Positions 35,801 to 46,639 of a stretch of 64,000 bases of DNA are shown in pieces (the first letter of the stretch is position 1; the number at the start of each line of letters is the position of its first letter). The notes under the pieces are model-generated. The model saw only the letters and a program-made list of their open reading frames with translations, ran no database searches and had not been told where the DNA came from. Source of the stretch: Arbacia lixula (lineage: Eukaryota > Echinodermata > Echinoidea > Arbacioida > Arbaciidae); assembly GCA_963669155.1 (NCBI GenBank), contig OZ022585.1, positions 8,682,422 to 8,746,421 on the forward strand, written 5' to 3'. The position numbers were made by a program, and so were the translations under genes.

Positions 35801-38070
35801 CATGAGAATTGCATCTTTGAATTTGGTTTTACGGTGAAAAATATGAAATTTGGGGCAGTTCTTAACCAATTTTGGCAAAGTTCATTGACCTTTGACCTCT
35901 GAACTTTCAGGTATTTTATCACAAATGTCACCAGTCTATTCCCAAGTAGTGATTTATCTTTGTACCGTGTTTCATGAGAATTGCATCCTTGGATTTGGAT
36001 TTATTGGGAAAATATAAAGCTTGGGGCAGTTTTTAGCCAATTTTGGCAAAGTTCATTGACCTTTGACCTCTGAACTTTTAGAAATTTAATCAAAAATGTC
36101 ACCAGTTTATTCCCGAGTAGTAATCCATCACTGTACTATGTTTCATGAGAATTGGATCATTGGATTTGGCTTTATTGTGAAAAATGTCAATTTGGGGCAA
36201 TTTTTCACAAAGTTCATTGACCTTTGACCTTTGACCTCAATCAGAATTGACCCATATTTTACACACTTCATTGGTTTCATGCAATACACACATGTATCAA
36301 GTTTGAAGCAAATCTGGTTTGCGGTTCTCAAGATATTGTCTAAACGGATTCGGGACGGACGTACGGACGGACGTACGGACGGACAGACGGACGTACGGAC
36401 GGACGGACGGACGGACGGACAACCCGAAAACATAATGCCTCCGGCCACTTCGTGGCGGAGGCATAAAAATTTAAATAAAGGTTGTTTTCTGTACTTTTAA
36501 AAAAATCACATGAATTGGAAGTCAGAGGAAGAAAATAAACGTTTTATACTAATTTTAGAATTACACAGACATATTTACTAACGTTTTCAGGTTTAACTTT
36601 TTATAAAAGGTACGAACTATTTTGTTTTGCTAAATCTTTAGATTGTATGGGGACCTTCAAACATGTTTTTTTAAACATGAAACGTGAAAATTATCATTCA
36701 TTATTTCACCAGTGCAAATCTGACAACCGGTCAAAATTTAGACAAAATCAAAGAAACACTTTTTCGAAGTTTGATGTTTGGTGCTCAAACTTTGCATTGC
36801 TATACAACGACATCTATTTGCTCGTATTTTTGCATTAAAGAGGAATATTTCACATTTATAGGTAAATATCGTTTTTTTAAAACTCACTTTAAACTATAAT
36901 ATGACACAAATATTGATAAAACAGAATTAAGAATGATACCCCTCTCGCCACCTTAACATTGCCTCTATGGTCATGCTCGTAGTGATTGTTAAAGGTCCCC
37001 TGTCATCAAAATGTATGTCGACTTATGTTGATGCAGCATAATATGTACACAAAAAAATCACTAACTGTTCGATGGAAGTATGTGTCCTATATTTTAAAAT
37101 ATATTTTCTTTATTTTTTCTCAGCACTGATAAGCCCCGCCTCCAAAATATCCTCCAACTCAAGATTCCCCCTGTGACATCATCAAAGGTAGAAATTAGCA
37201 GGATAATAAGCAGAATTTATGCACAAACTAAACATTGCAATGACTACCTCCACCTGTCCACAAGATCATCACATGTCTTCACACAATACCATCTAACAAC
37301 CTTTCATGTGGGAATAATCGTTTCCTTATGTCAGAAATGTGCGAGCTATGTGATGCTATTATAAGGACTTGCAGGTAGTCATTACAGTGTTTAGTTTGTG
37401 CATGAATTATATCTATTATCCTGCTAATTTCTACCTTTGATGATGTCACAGGGGGAATTTTGAGTTGGAGAATATTTTGGAGGCGGGGCTTATCAGTGCT
37501 GAGAAAAAATATAGAAAAATTATTTTAAAATATAGGACTCATATTTCCATTGAACAGTTAGTGACTTTGTTATGTACATATTAAGTTGCATCACCAGAAG
37601 TCAACATACATTTTGATGACAGGGGCCCTTTAATGTACGCCTCGAATTACAGTACGCTCCTTCCCAAGAAAACAGCGAGGTGTAGAGGTATACTGTATAA
37701 GTAGACGGTGTTGGCGTCTAATCAATTAAAAGTACAAGGATGAAGTGTATTAAAGAATTAACGGCATTACCTTGATGGCCACTGGAAGTGGGATCGTCAA
37801 GACGGAAGTCAAGAGGTCAGCCAGCGCTAAGGCGCCGATAAAGATGTCCATGGTGTGTTTGTAAGCCTTCTGGCGGAGCAGGACTAGGATCACCAGCAGG
37901 TTCCCAATTACCCCCACACACCCAATCAACAGCTGGACGATCTGGAACCAGCCCCAATCGATGTAGCGCCACACCCAAGTTGCGTGGACACCATCACCTT
38001 TTACACTCGTGGTAAAATTGGGCAGATCATCTGTCGATAATGTGTAGTCGGTGATCGCTGTAGATGCCAT
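29685..38070 (-). CDS. Receptor copy C: complete class A GPCR, three exons, 370 codons
   Basis: Join 38070-37771, 32939-32284 and 29841-29685. The product is a plasma-membrane receptor of the rhodopsin class, subfamily unassigned. Landmarks by residue: sequon NFT 18-20; TM1 about 41-66 with N57; TM2 with D85 in LALAD; Cys111 before TM3; QRF 137-139 for DRY; Trp165 (TM4); Cys185 (ECL2); Pro209 (TM5); STAP 271-274 in TM6 where CWxP is usual; NPFIY 312-316; helix 8 FPRFRAAVLAML; then a basic stretch and a Ser/Thr-rich tail. All donors and acceptors fit GT-AG and the frame is kept throughout. The length is normal for the class. This is the only copy complete inside the window. Intron 1 (4.8 kb) holds the inverted DR1 array and a TTAA-flanked element. 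Confidence 0.88.
30577..30909. mobile_element. Small TIR element in intron 2 of copy C
   Basis: Ends GACCATTTCGTAATTAC and, inverted, AGCCATTTCGTAATTGC, flanked by TTA (or TA) on both sides. The copy E block carries it at the matching place (60113-60452), so it predates the block duplication. Non-coding. Confidence 0.65.
30910..31700. other. Copy C intron 2 interior
   Basis: Also present in the E block. One open frame on the plus strand (30765-31124) overlaps the TIR element, is interrupted in the E block and matches nothing I know; not called a gene. Confidence 0.5.
31700..32164 (+). mobile_element. LINE 3' end in intron 2 of copy C
   Basis: Diverged counterpart of 51560-52000, with AAGATTGTATAAGAT, TTATTGTCGTACCAAAGA and a terminal ATTCGAATTCAAATTTAAA tail. 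Confidence 0.45.
32284..32939 (-). CDS. Copy C exon 2 (TM3 to TM7)
   Basis: 656 nt, acceptor TTTTCAG followed by ATGCCGGAC, donor AAG|GTGAGT. It differs from copy E at 17 positions, 10 of them changing the residue, with six of those ten in intracellular loop 3 and the start of TM6. Unspliced it would end one residue after the donor. Confidence 0.88.
33525..33730. mobile_element. Short foldback sequence in intron 1 of copy C
   Basis: Inverted arms of about 45 bp containing TTGACTTTAT and GTCAAT motifs. The duplicate is at about 63105-63305. Ends resemble the 834-1414 family. Confidence 0.5.
35120..36470 (-). repeat. Inverted relative of the 164-bp DR1 array
   Basis: Eight diverged units on the minus strand with TGACCTTTGACCT or a close variant at about 35126, 35216, 35388, 35553, 35718, 35886, 36057 and 36218. 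At the right end come a CCGT-type minisatellite (36351-36424 as GGACGTAC/GGAC units) and a strong hairpin, CCTCCGGCCACTTCGTGGCGG-like, at 36440-36465. Same layout as 14648-15690, reversed. Confidence 0.8.
36993..37629. mobile_element. TTAA-flanked foldback element, 637 bp, with empty site in copy B
   Basis: Inverted arms of about 250 bp, starting AGGTCCCCTGTCATC and, from the other end, AGGGCCCCTGTCATC. Flanked by TTAA at 36989-36992 and 37630-37633. Right of it the sequence continues as at 19874 in copy B, where a single TTAA joins TAATTG to TGCACGCC. No coding capacity. Confidence 0.75.
37771..38070 (-). CDS. Copy C exon 1 (N-terminus, TM1, TM2)
   Basis: 100 codons, ending AAG|GTAATG, phase 0. 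No signal peptide; a short extracellular N-terminus with one sequon and a Trp-rich stretch before TM1. Confidence 0.87.
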
Positions 38071-38155
38071 GTTGTATTTCTAAGCTTCTTATTTTGCCCT
38101 TACCGTTGGCTTTGGCTTCAAGTATATAATACGTCGTAACAGATGAGTTACAGAT

Positions 38156-38165
38156 ATTTTATACT
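38156..38165 (-). promoter_or_regulatory. Likely TATA box of copy C
   Basis: AGTATAAAAT on the minus strand, about 88 bp upstream of the ATG, matching copy B in sequence and distance. Confidence 0.55.
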
Positions 38166-38399
38166 TTAAGGGCACGTTGGAAAAAATAGTTGAGTGGATT
38201 CATCGCCCTTTCTTTCAATATCTTCTGACTGGCTGTGCGATCGATAAGTTGCGATAATGTGTGTGCATCAAACCTGATTGGTCGGACAAATATAACATGT
38301 TATGTATGCGCCATATCTCAGATTCACATCTCGCTTCAAACCAAAATCCTTCCCCTTACCGCTGCTTACCTACTGAATATGTAAACTCATATGTCATGT

Positions 38400-39000
38400 G
38401 ATTTTGCTAATTTCTATTTACAAAAGTTTGAACCTTCATTTTTCTGTGTTTATATTTCCACCTCCTTCTTAATTCAATCATCTTCTCCTTCCCGCCTCCT
38501 CTCGTCTCTCACTCCATCACTTGCTTCCTCCCATCTCTTTGTTTCTTCCTTTATATTTCTCTCCCCGTCTCATTTCATCCATTTTCATTTGTACTTACAA
38601 AATGTTACACCTTTAATATTTGAATATACATTCAACCATTCTCAGATGCAACCTGTCAGATACTTAAGTGGATCAATATGAGCTGTGGTATTTACTTATA
38701 CAAACTGAGTTAATTTATAATCAGTATTCAAGACTTCCAGAAGATATTATCAATCAGGTGCAAATTTGTTTCATTATCTGGTGTTGTTTTGGGGGGTTAT
38801 TCAGTGCAAGTAGGATTTCATTTTGCTTCATTTCTTTGCATGCCACATGTGAATTTAATCACAATACGTACATAAAAAGCCCATAAAGTACCATTTTAGT
38901 CTGCCACACAAATTAACGTATGATCAGGATTCAGTGGTAATATTCATGTCCGAATTCTGTATACCCAATATGTCTGATATTTTTCAAAATTGTATAAATA
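38400..39000. repeat. Upstream flank of copy C, related to that of copy B
   Basis: Aligns with 20650-21050, including CGTCTCATTTCATCCATTTTC and the first part of the 527-bp unit, present here once and diverged. No gene. Confidence 0.55.
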
Positions 39001-39135
39001 TGTTTCAGTCAGTGTTCTGTTTTGTATGTTTTTGACCCCCCCCCCTCTGTGTACCCAATATGTCTGATATTTTTCAAACTTGTGTAAATATGTTTCAGTC
39101 AGTGTTCTGTTTAGTATGTTTTTGACCCCCCCCCC
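38965..39135 (+). repeat. Two 90-bp tandem units ending in C runs
   Basis: Units containing CCAATATGTCTGATATTTTT and GTTTCAGTCAGTGTTCTG, each closing with TTTGACC and a run of 9-10 C. The second is followed by about 22 A. Confidence 0.85.
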
Positions 39136-39504
39136 AAAAAAAAAAAAAAAAAAAAAAAAGAGGAATGAATAAATACACGAGAAATACTTGTGGACAAGCA
39201 TAAGGTGGTCTGCAATGGCAAATTCGTGCACAGACATGGGCTAGTAAATGCACGTTGACACTATATGGACCTTCAATCGTGACACCATCTATTCATAAGC
39301 AATCAGAGACACCGCTCAAGAAAGTTCATGGCGCACCTACATTATATACTAACATTTCAGAGACATGTAATTAATAGTCATGTGAGATAAAGGGGCGAGA
39401 GAAAAAGAATGGGAAAGAAAGTCTCAAAGAGAATGACAAAATGAGGGGAAAAACAGAAAAAGATGGCAAAATAGACATGGCAAAGGGAATAGAAAAATCG
39501 ACCC

Positions 39505-39580
39505 TACCCACTTTAGGATTCGAACCGGGGGCCTCGAGTTCTTAAAACGGAGCATTACCCATTTAGCCACAAATCTTCCC
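39505..39580 (-). ncRNA. tRNA-like sequence, degenerate (tRNA relic or SINE head)
   Basis: On the minus strand, TGGCTAAATGGGTAATGC (A-box-like, 39552-39569) and GGTTCGAATCC (B box, 39516-39526) are about 26 bp apart, with a hairpin-like GTTTTAAGAAC between. T-stem and acceptor pairing are poor, so this is unlikely to be a working tRNA. The internal RNA polymerase III promoter could belong to a tRNA-derived SINE. Confidence 0.45.
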
Positions 39581-39599
39581 ATTCACTTAACACGTAATG

Positions 39600-40770
39600 C
39601 CCACGGGAGCTAGAACGACTTAGAAATCGATATTCAAGCTGAAATTTCACCATGATCCCGACATCTGATTAAAAAATGGATGTGACGTCAACGAAAGCTA
39701 GTAGACTCAGCTACGACATACCAAAATTTCAGAGTAACAGATTTAAACATAAGCGAGATACAGCTCCTAGAAGGTCGTCATGTCATTTCATAAATACCCC
39801 TTTCATTCACATAATGTCTATAAAAAAATTACACCATGAAGATGGGATAAAAAAAAATAGCTACCACATACTGACATTTTGGAAAAAATAAATAAGAATT
39901 ACTGAGATACGCAAAAACGGGCAAAAAATTCATGACGTCATACATGAAAAATATTTTTTTCGATTCACATAGCAATATGATGACGTCGCCATGTACTTAA
40001 CGGTAAAATGACGCATGAAATCACATCCTTTTAATACTCTTTCAGAATATGAAAAAAATGGGGGGTCACCAGCCATTCTGATGAGCTATGGCCGATTGAA
40101 GACGGACTTTCAACTTCTTTAACGCACCCTCACGACCTTGCTATTGCATGGAAATGGCTGAAAATGTAAAGATGTGATGTATGTAGTGTTAGAAACATGA
40201 AACCAGTAAAAACACGGAATTTTGACGTTGCTTCGCGCTACACACGGAAAAACGCACGAACGCGCGCGCTCGCGCGGAAATTTTTGAAATGCTTGAAATG
40301 GCCTGAAACATATATGCAAAACAATTTTGAGTGAATTTGGACCATTTTTAAATTTTGCGCGCGTGTTAATGTACTACCGTACGCGTTTTTTTTCTTCGAA
40401 ATTAATTGTCATTAATTTAATGAATGCCAAATTTCATTTCACAGAGATGAGCGGTTCTAGAGCTACATGAGGTAATAGGTTTTCATTAAACTGCTCGTAG
40501 ATGACGTCACGATAAAGTCATGACCTTGAAAATGTTGCTGTGGCAAGTTCACATATATACCTACACCTGATGAACATGTGATAAAACGTGGTTCATGCAT
40601 TGTTGAGATATTCGTATCACAAAAATGTGGGATGCATTTAATAAAGATAAATATTAAAGAAAGAAATGTCTAACGAAATTAAAAGGTGATCTGTCGATTA
40701 CGACAGACCATGGGCGGAAATCGCTCCACGAAGGTGGAGGGGACATGTTTTTCTTCAAGAAGTAGCTGAG
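39600..40770. other. Spacer, nothing recognised
   Basis: Only short frames. Several TGACGTCA-like motifs at 39680-40505, without visible repeat structure. Confidence 0.45.
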
Positions 40771-40771
40771 C

Positions 40772-40985
40772 GGGGGGGGGGGGGGGGCTGGCTGGTGGTG
40801 GGATTTTGGGGAGGTGTTTTTTTCCTTCATTTTTTTTTATCCCGCCCAGACGTTTTTCTAAAAATTTTTGTACACGAACGTAAATAGTGGGGGGGGGGGG
40901 GGGGGGGGGGACATTTGATGTTGTGTCCCCCCCCCCCTTTCGAACTTGGTGGGGGGGACACGACCCCCCCGTCCCCCCGGGATTT
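40772..40985. repeat. G/C homopolymer-rich stretch
   Basis: Two long G runs (about 40773-40787 and 40890-40910) and several C runs. The Pro/Gly-rich frame through it is spurious. Such tracts are also prone to assembly error. Confidence 0.8.
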
Positions 40986-41029
40986 CCGCCCATGCGACAG
41001 ACCACCTAATAAATAAGAAAAAAAAATAA

Positions 41030-44000
41030 ATCGCCTTTAAAACGTGTGTAGAATACTTTTATCTTGCAGTACATTATCTTATCTGTGCAGATATCACTTT
41101 CAAAAATTACCTGAGAGCAATATATATGAATTCCACGACCATTCACCTAATTGGCGGGATACGTGATCACGACAGTACGGCTCGTCGTTACAATAATTCT
41201 CTGTTTTCATTATTTGTAACCTCAATTGATTTAAAATATCACCCAGAACCATCTCATTCGCAAACCAATTCTTTCCCAGAACTGCACGCGAATGGAACTT
41301 ACCACAAGAAATAGTGTCAATCACACTTAATACACTTTCAAAATGAAATACTAGTATTCAATAGATACCCAGGTACGCACCTCCTGTTAAAATTCCCTTG
41401 CGGAAGTCTAAGGGGACAACATACCAGTTACAGTAAACGAATGTTAATTTTCTACACGCGCTCTCGTAGCCAAGGAGGAATCTAGTAACCTCTTTGAATT
41501 TCTTATACTTCACTTATCGTGAGATGGCTCGATTTTATTGGTGATGAAATCTCTGCTTCACTTGACAATTCTGAGCTCCGACGTTTTCAATTATTGTCCA
41601 CTATGCTGTGTGAATAAAAGGAATGGAGTGCTCGTTTGAGTTTGCTTTCAGACATTTTTAGACGTAGTATAAAGGCACAGAACACGAAGAAAATCTTTCA
41701 TACCAGAAAATGAAAGTAGAATCGATTAATATATTTACATGAAGCGCATTGCTTAACTATGTAAGGTTTTTTTTTCATGAAATTGATCTTCCTATTCAAA
41801 TAAGCTCTATCGATTTGTTTGTAGAAGCGGTTAAATGGAATTGCATTTATGTGATCTCAGCTCAAATGCATGTGTAAAGGAGGGTGATGGGGGTTAGGGT
41901 GATAGTGAAGGGGTGTGGGCTCCTGCACACTAAGAAATAAAGGTGCAGTTGAAGGTTCAATTTACCTGGTTTACTTCGTACGAACCAGGGTTCAAATTCC
42001 AGGAAGGTTCAATTTTAAACCTTTCTGTATGGATTATAAGTCTTGTACAGAAACCTACAGAAAAGCGATTATCATATTATTCACATGTTACAGCCAATAT
42101 CTCTTATAAAAGTAAGTTGATTCAATGGGAAGAAAATGAAGCTAAATTACCAAATGACCAATATTAATTGATTTGCTACGAACATCCACGCAAACGAAAC
42201 ATAGAAGTTATAATTCTCCGTAAAGAAGGTAATCGTACATAAACTAAGCGGCTAGCCGGTGTTGATCAACCAATCATGCAAGGCATCAAATAGGTACTTC
42301 GTACTCAGATGCTAATGAATATTCATGCATGCATTAGGCCCATTGACTTGTGTCATATTTTTGTACATTTTAATAGATAAACGGCACAAAACCCGATAGA
42401 AGGAATAATTAAGCATACATTCCAATAAACATTTAGAAAGTTAGATATTAAAACACAATTGCCACCTAATTGAGTGCAGACAACAATAATTACAGCAAAA
42501 TATTTATCTTTAGTTGTCCTAACCAATATTTTTTTAGAGCACATTACTGTATTGCTATATATATGAAATTGAGCGTGTGAACACGATGGGAGTAGGGTAG
42601 GATAAGATATGATAGGGTAAGGGTTGTGTAGGGTAGGTAGGTAGGGTTAGGATTTTTTGTGTGTTTGTATCCATGTATGTTCCATCATGTGAGATATATA
42701 TCATATCAAATAAATAATATCGGCTACTTTTAAATTGAACCCCTATGAACCCCATTACAGGGTTCAAAATTCCAACCTTGATTAGGGTGCAAATTTTGAA
42801 CCAATCTAACTCCTATTCCTATCTCCTATCAATTGCTGAACTCCTTATGAAGGTGAAACAATTACTTTGAATAAAATTAACCTGTGACAATCGTACAGGA
42901 ACGATCCAGGCACAGAACAATGTTCATATGCTAATTACTTGTTCCAGCAAAAACGCTCCAGATAATACCGCTAAACACATCACAATAATGGATCCCTTCA
43001 AAGCATGGTGAACAATAGCTCCTCCCCAAAACTAGTCTCTCCACAAATACACTATAAGGGTCTCCCTTACACGCACACACCAACATAAATCTAATACACA
43101 ATTACCGGCTATGTTGGTGGCGTACAAACTGCGTACCTAGCTCTGGAGTATATTTAAACATCGCTATCACTCTGTTACTAAGGTTAACAATCATAGCTTT
43201 AACCACAATCATTGATATTCATATATGGCTTATTCGGCCTTGTTGTACTATACATGTATAAACATGTCAGATCAAATCTAAGAACGAACAGTAATACAAT
43301 CAAAACATGAGCTCAGATATGCATTAACATTTGTCTATTCAACTACATTACACCTGTATTTATCAATGAAAATGGCTTATACTATCTATACCAAAATCAG
43401 TAAACATCTTGAGTAGATATCCCAGGCTAATGTTCAAGAGGTAAATGCTAATAGTCACAAAAGTTCCCAAGCATTCTAAACGGATCAAAACTGCGTCTGT
43501 TTCTAGGTATAAAGACATATGACCTACAACAGACACTTAATTTGGAGTCCACTTATACAACCAGCCCTTGTCATATCAGTACTTTGATTACAATGAAATT
43601 AAACTGGTACCATTTCCATTTCCCATCACGACTTGGCAACAAACAGTGGAAATACAAAGAAAGTCCAGCCCAATAATCAATCTCCTTATGTAAGATTTCT
43701 ATACTTCAAGATCAAATTAACCTTAACAATATTACATAGTGCAATATTAGCTATCCCGTCTCTAAAATCTCATCCTAACATCGCACAACAAGGTGAGGAA
43801 CAGACTGTCACCAGGACTAACCTCTACTCATTCTACAACAAACCACTATTATGAAATGCAAATTGAAAAGAGCAAAGCTCTCATCTAGATATGAATAGCT
43901 TACATTATATTCCACATACTTTGAATGTTGCTATATAATTGGTCAAGAGTTGATCACGTGATGAGGCGTAGTTTTTCCTATCAGATCACCTGAGAATAAA

Positions 44001-45260
44001 ATTCGTTACACTCTAGGTGATAGTACTTTTTGGTTTCGCTGATCTCTTCACTCCTCACAGTCCTAATGCGTGATTAATATTTTGAGTACGCGCGAAATAA
44101 AAGTGCGTTACACTCGGACTATCAGCTCCCACTAACGCGTCCAAACGCGCGTCATAATGCGCGTCCTAATTAAAACGCATCCTAAAGCGTGTTCCCCATG
44201 GCAACGGCTCGGGGTTAGATAGAGAAGTAAACATTACTTTTGTACGTCAAATTGTCATTTTTGGTATAGATAGTTGGTTTCAGATGTGGAATATAAATCA
44301 AATAATCAACTTTTGGTTTCAGGCAATGAGACGAGCTATCACTTCCTCGGCGGTCTGAATGTATACGCTATCTTTCCTCAGCTGACACTGACACATTAAT
44401 CTACGTATGTACTCGCTAGATAGACCTCTTCTTAGCCTACCGACATAAAAGCCCTGGCCCAACCGCCAACTACCTACGTTCTCTTACCCAAGTTATCCTC
44501 CGAATTTCCGTTTCTCCACATAACCACTCAAACCCGAACTTCACTACCAATACAATTCACTTATAATCGAAATAGTCCACAATACATACATCAGACATTG
44601 ACACAATAGGCCATTAGACGTGTTAACCTTGGCCAGATGTAAACAAAGCCCGTAAATACATCTTCCCACTACAATTCAGTAAACGACTACTCGATCAACC
44701 TACTCGACATACCAGGAGAACGCTACGCGCACCGAGAACGGCCTTATGCGATGCAAACTCATTCCTACACGTTCGTATGTACCGTAGTCTATGTACGTAC
44801 ATGTATATGTATTATGTGCGTTGGATTTCTCAACACTAGGAATAACAATACAAGGTCATAATCAAAAGCCAAATATTACCAATCCACTTACACTAAATAA
44901 TTATATCATGCTCCAAATTACACTTTATACATTCATGATCAACCTACACATCAGTTATCATTATAAATGAACATTATATTGCCGAAACTAGTATAATCAA
45001 ATTTCTTCCACAAAATGTTTAACTCACCTGCCGGGGGAAGCAGAGAAGTAACGTCACGCGCACTGAAGCACGAACGCCCCCTTTTGTTACCTGCTCTATA
45101 GTACATCACCGTACGCACCTCTCACACATGAATCTTATGACGATTCAATAGGTCATTTAACGATATGATGGAGAAAACGAACAAGTAAGAAATGGAATAA
45201 ATGGAAAAGGAGAACGAAAGAAGAGTGAAGAGAAGATAGAGCAGAGCCACCTTAATTTTT
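41030..45260. other. Upstream flank of copy C split by a 3.3-kb insertion
   Basis: 41030-41865 aligns with 21840-23120 (copy B upstream) with gaps, and 45150-45245 continues the alignment at 23305-23400. About 41870-45145 has no counterpart in the B block. The inserted DNA has no long reading frame. It contains 42590-42660, a GGTAG-rich stretch, and repeated GTTCAA motifs at 41960-42015 and 42740-42780. I cannot assign it to a class. Confidence 0.5.
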
Positions 45261-46435
45261 TCATGATATATTTATATAATTCAATTTATTTTATGAATGA
45301 CTTGCGTAACCTTCGTTACAGTTGAGGGAACAATTAACATCATTTTCCTCTCCACATTTTCAAAAGGCTTTGGAAAACGATAAAAGCGATGATAGATTCT
45401 TCCTTTACGTGGTGTACCTATATTAATTCTAAAGACATTGAAAAACAGGGAACTATTGTCGGATATTGGATTTTTAGTTGATGTTTTTTGCAATCTCTCG
45501 TGTCCTTCGAAAACGGATTTGTTTTGTATCATTTTCACCGCTATGTTTTTTATTTGATTATTATTACCTGTGCCAGAAAGAAAGCGGCTTTATGGGATTA
45601 GTGTAAATTATTGGTGACAAAATGCACACGTGGTACATACAGACTTTCACTATTTTCCTTAATAAGAAATATGTAACATAGACATAGTGAATTTGTAGTT
45701 TGTAATAATATCACTTCTTTGCACTTACGCTTCTTTAGATTCTTTTTTCAACCCCCGCCCGCTTCAAGCAAATAGTGAATGACAATTATCCTGTGTTTTC
45801 AGGTCAGATATGCGTTTTTTATATGAAGAGTAGTAACATGTGTGTTACACTTATTATATATTGATTACTAGTTTTATTCATCAATCTTTATTTGATTCAC
45901 TTTATATTTTGCAACATATCCCGTACATTTCATACTCATGTATTCCTTTTCATATCTTGGCATGACATGTGGCATGGTGATGACAGCAATATTCTAATAA
46001 ACTGTTAATCTTAATATCATGTGCAAGATACATAATGTGCACAGCTTAGGACTAAATAAGAATGTAAATATAATGCGTGTATTACATTGAGCAAAAATTC
46101 ACCAATGGCACACAAAAAGATACAAGGAGCTCATAAACAGTCAGCTAACATGCAGGGGTGCTGGCGTACTGCGACCCATGTACTGGTCATTGGAAAGTCG
46201 TAGCAATTTTAGATAATTTTGTTTGAAACATATATAATTCGTGAAAGCCAGAATTAAACTGCTGAATAAATTTTAAAGAGCAAAGATTGCAGTCGAATTT
46301 ATCTACTCCATAAAGGATAAACAGAACAATTTCCTTGATGCTTGCTGCTTAGGACTTTAATATTGAGAGCCCATCAAAACAGGTCTATAGAGCCAAGTTA
46401 CTTCTCTATTTTCTAGGTCTAGTGTCAACATTGTA
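45260..46435. other. Spacer, nothing recognised
   Basis: An 85-codon frame on the minus strand (45281-45538) has no recognisable motif, no copy elsewhere in the window and no splice context; not called. Confidence 0.4.
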
Positions 46436-46439
46436 TATT

Positions 46440-46635
46440 TCGGGAAGCACTCGTTATTCCGATGGTTCGTTATTCCGGACGTTACGCGACAAATGCTCGG
46501 ATTAACGAACCCTTTCTCGTTTTCGAACTAACGAGCATCGAGGTATAGGCCATTTACGCGTTTCAAAATTACGAACCTTCGGAATAATGAACCTTCGGAA
46601 TAACGAACCTTCGGAATAACGAACCTTCGGAATAT
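46440..46635. repeat. TTCGTTATTCCGAA-type repeat cluster
   Basis: Starts GGGAAGCACTCGTTATTCC, the same end as the element at 19010-19710, and closes with four units of GAACCTTCGGAATAAC in the opposite direction. A short, internally deleted relative. Confidence 0.7.
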
Positions 46636-46639
46636 CGAA

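Noticed and set aside
45281-45538. 85-codon minus-strand frame
   Set aside because: No motif, no relative in the window, no promoter or splice context.
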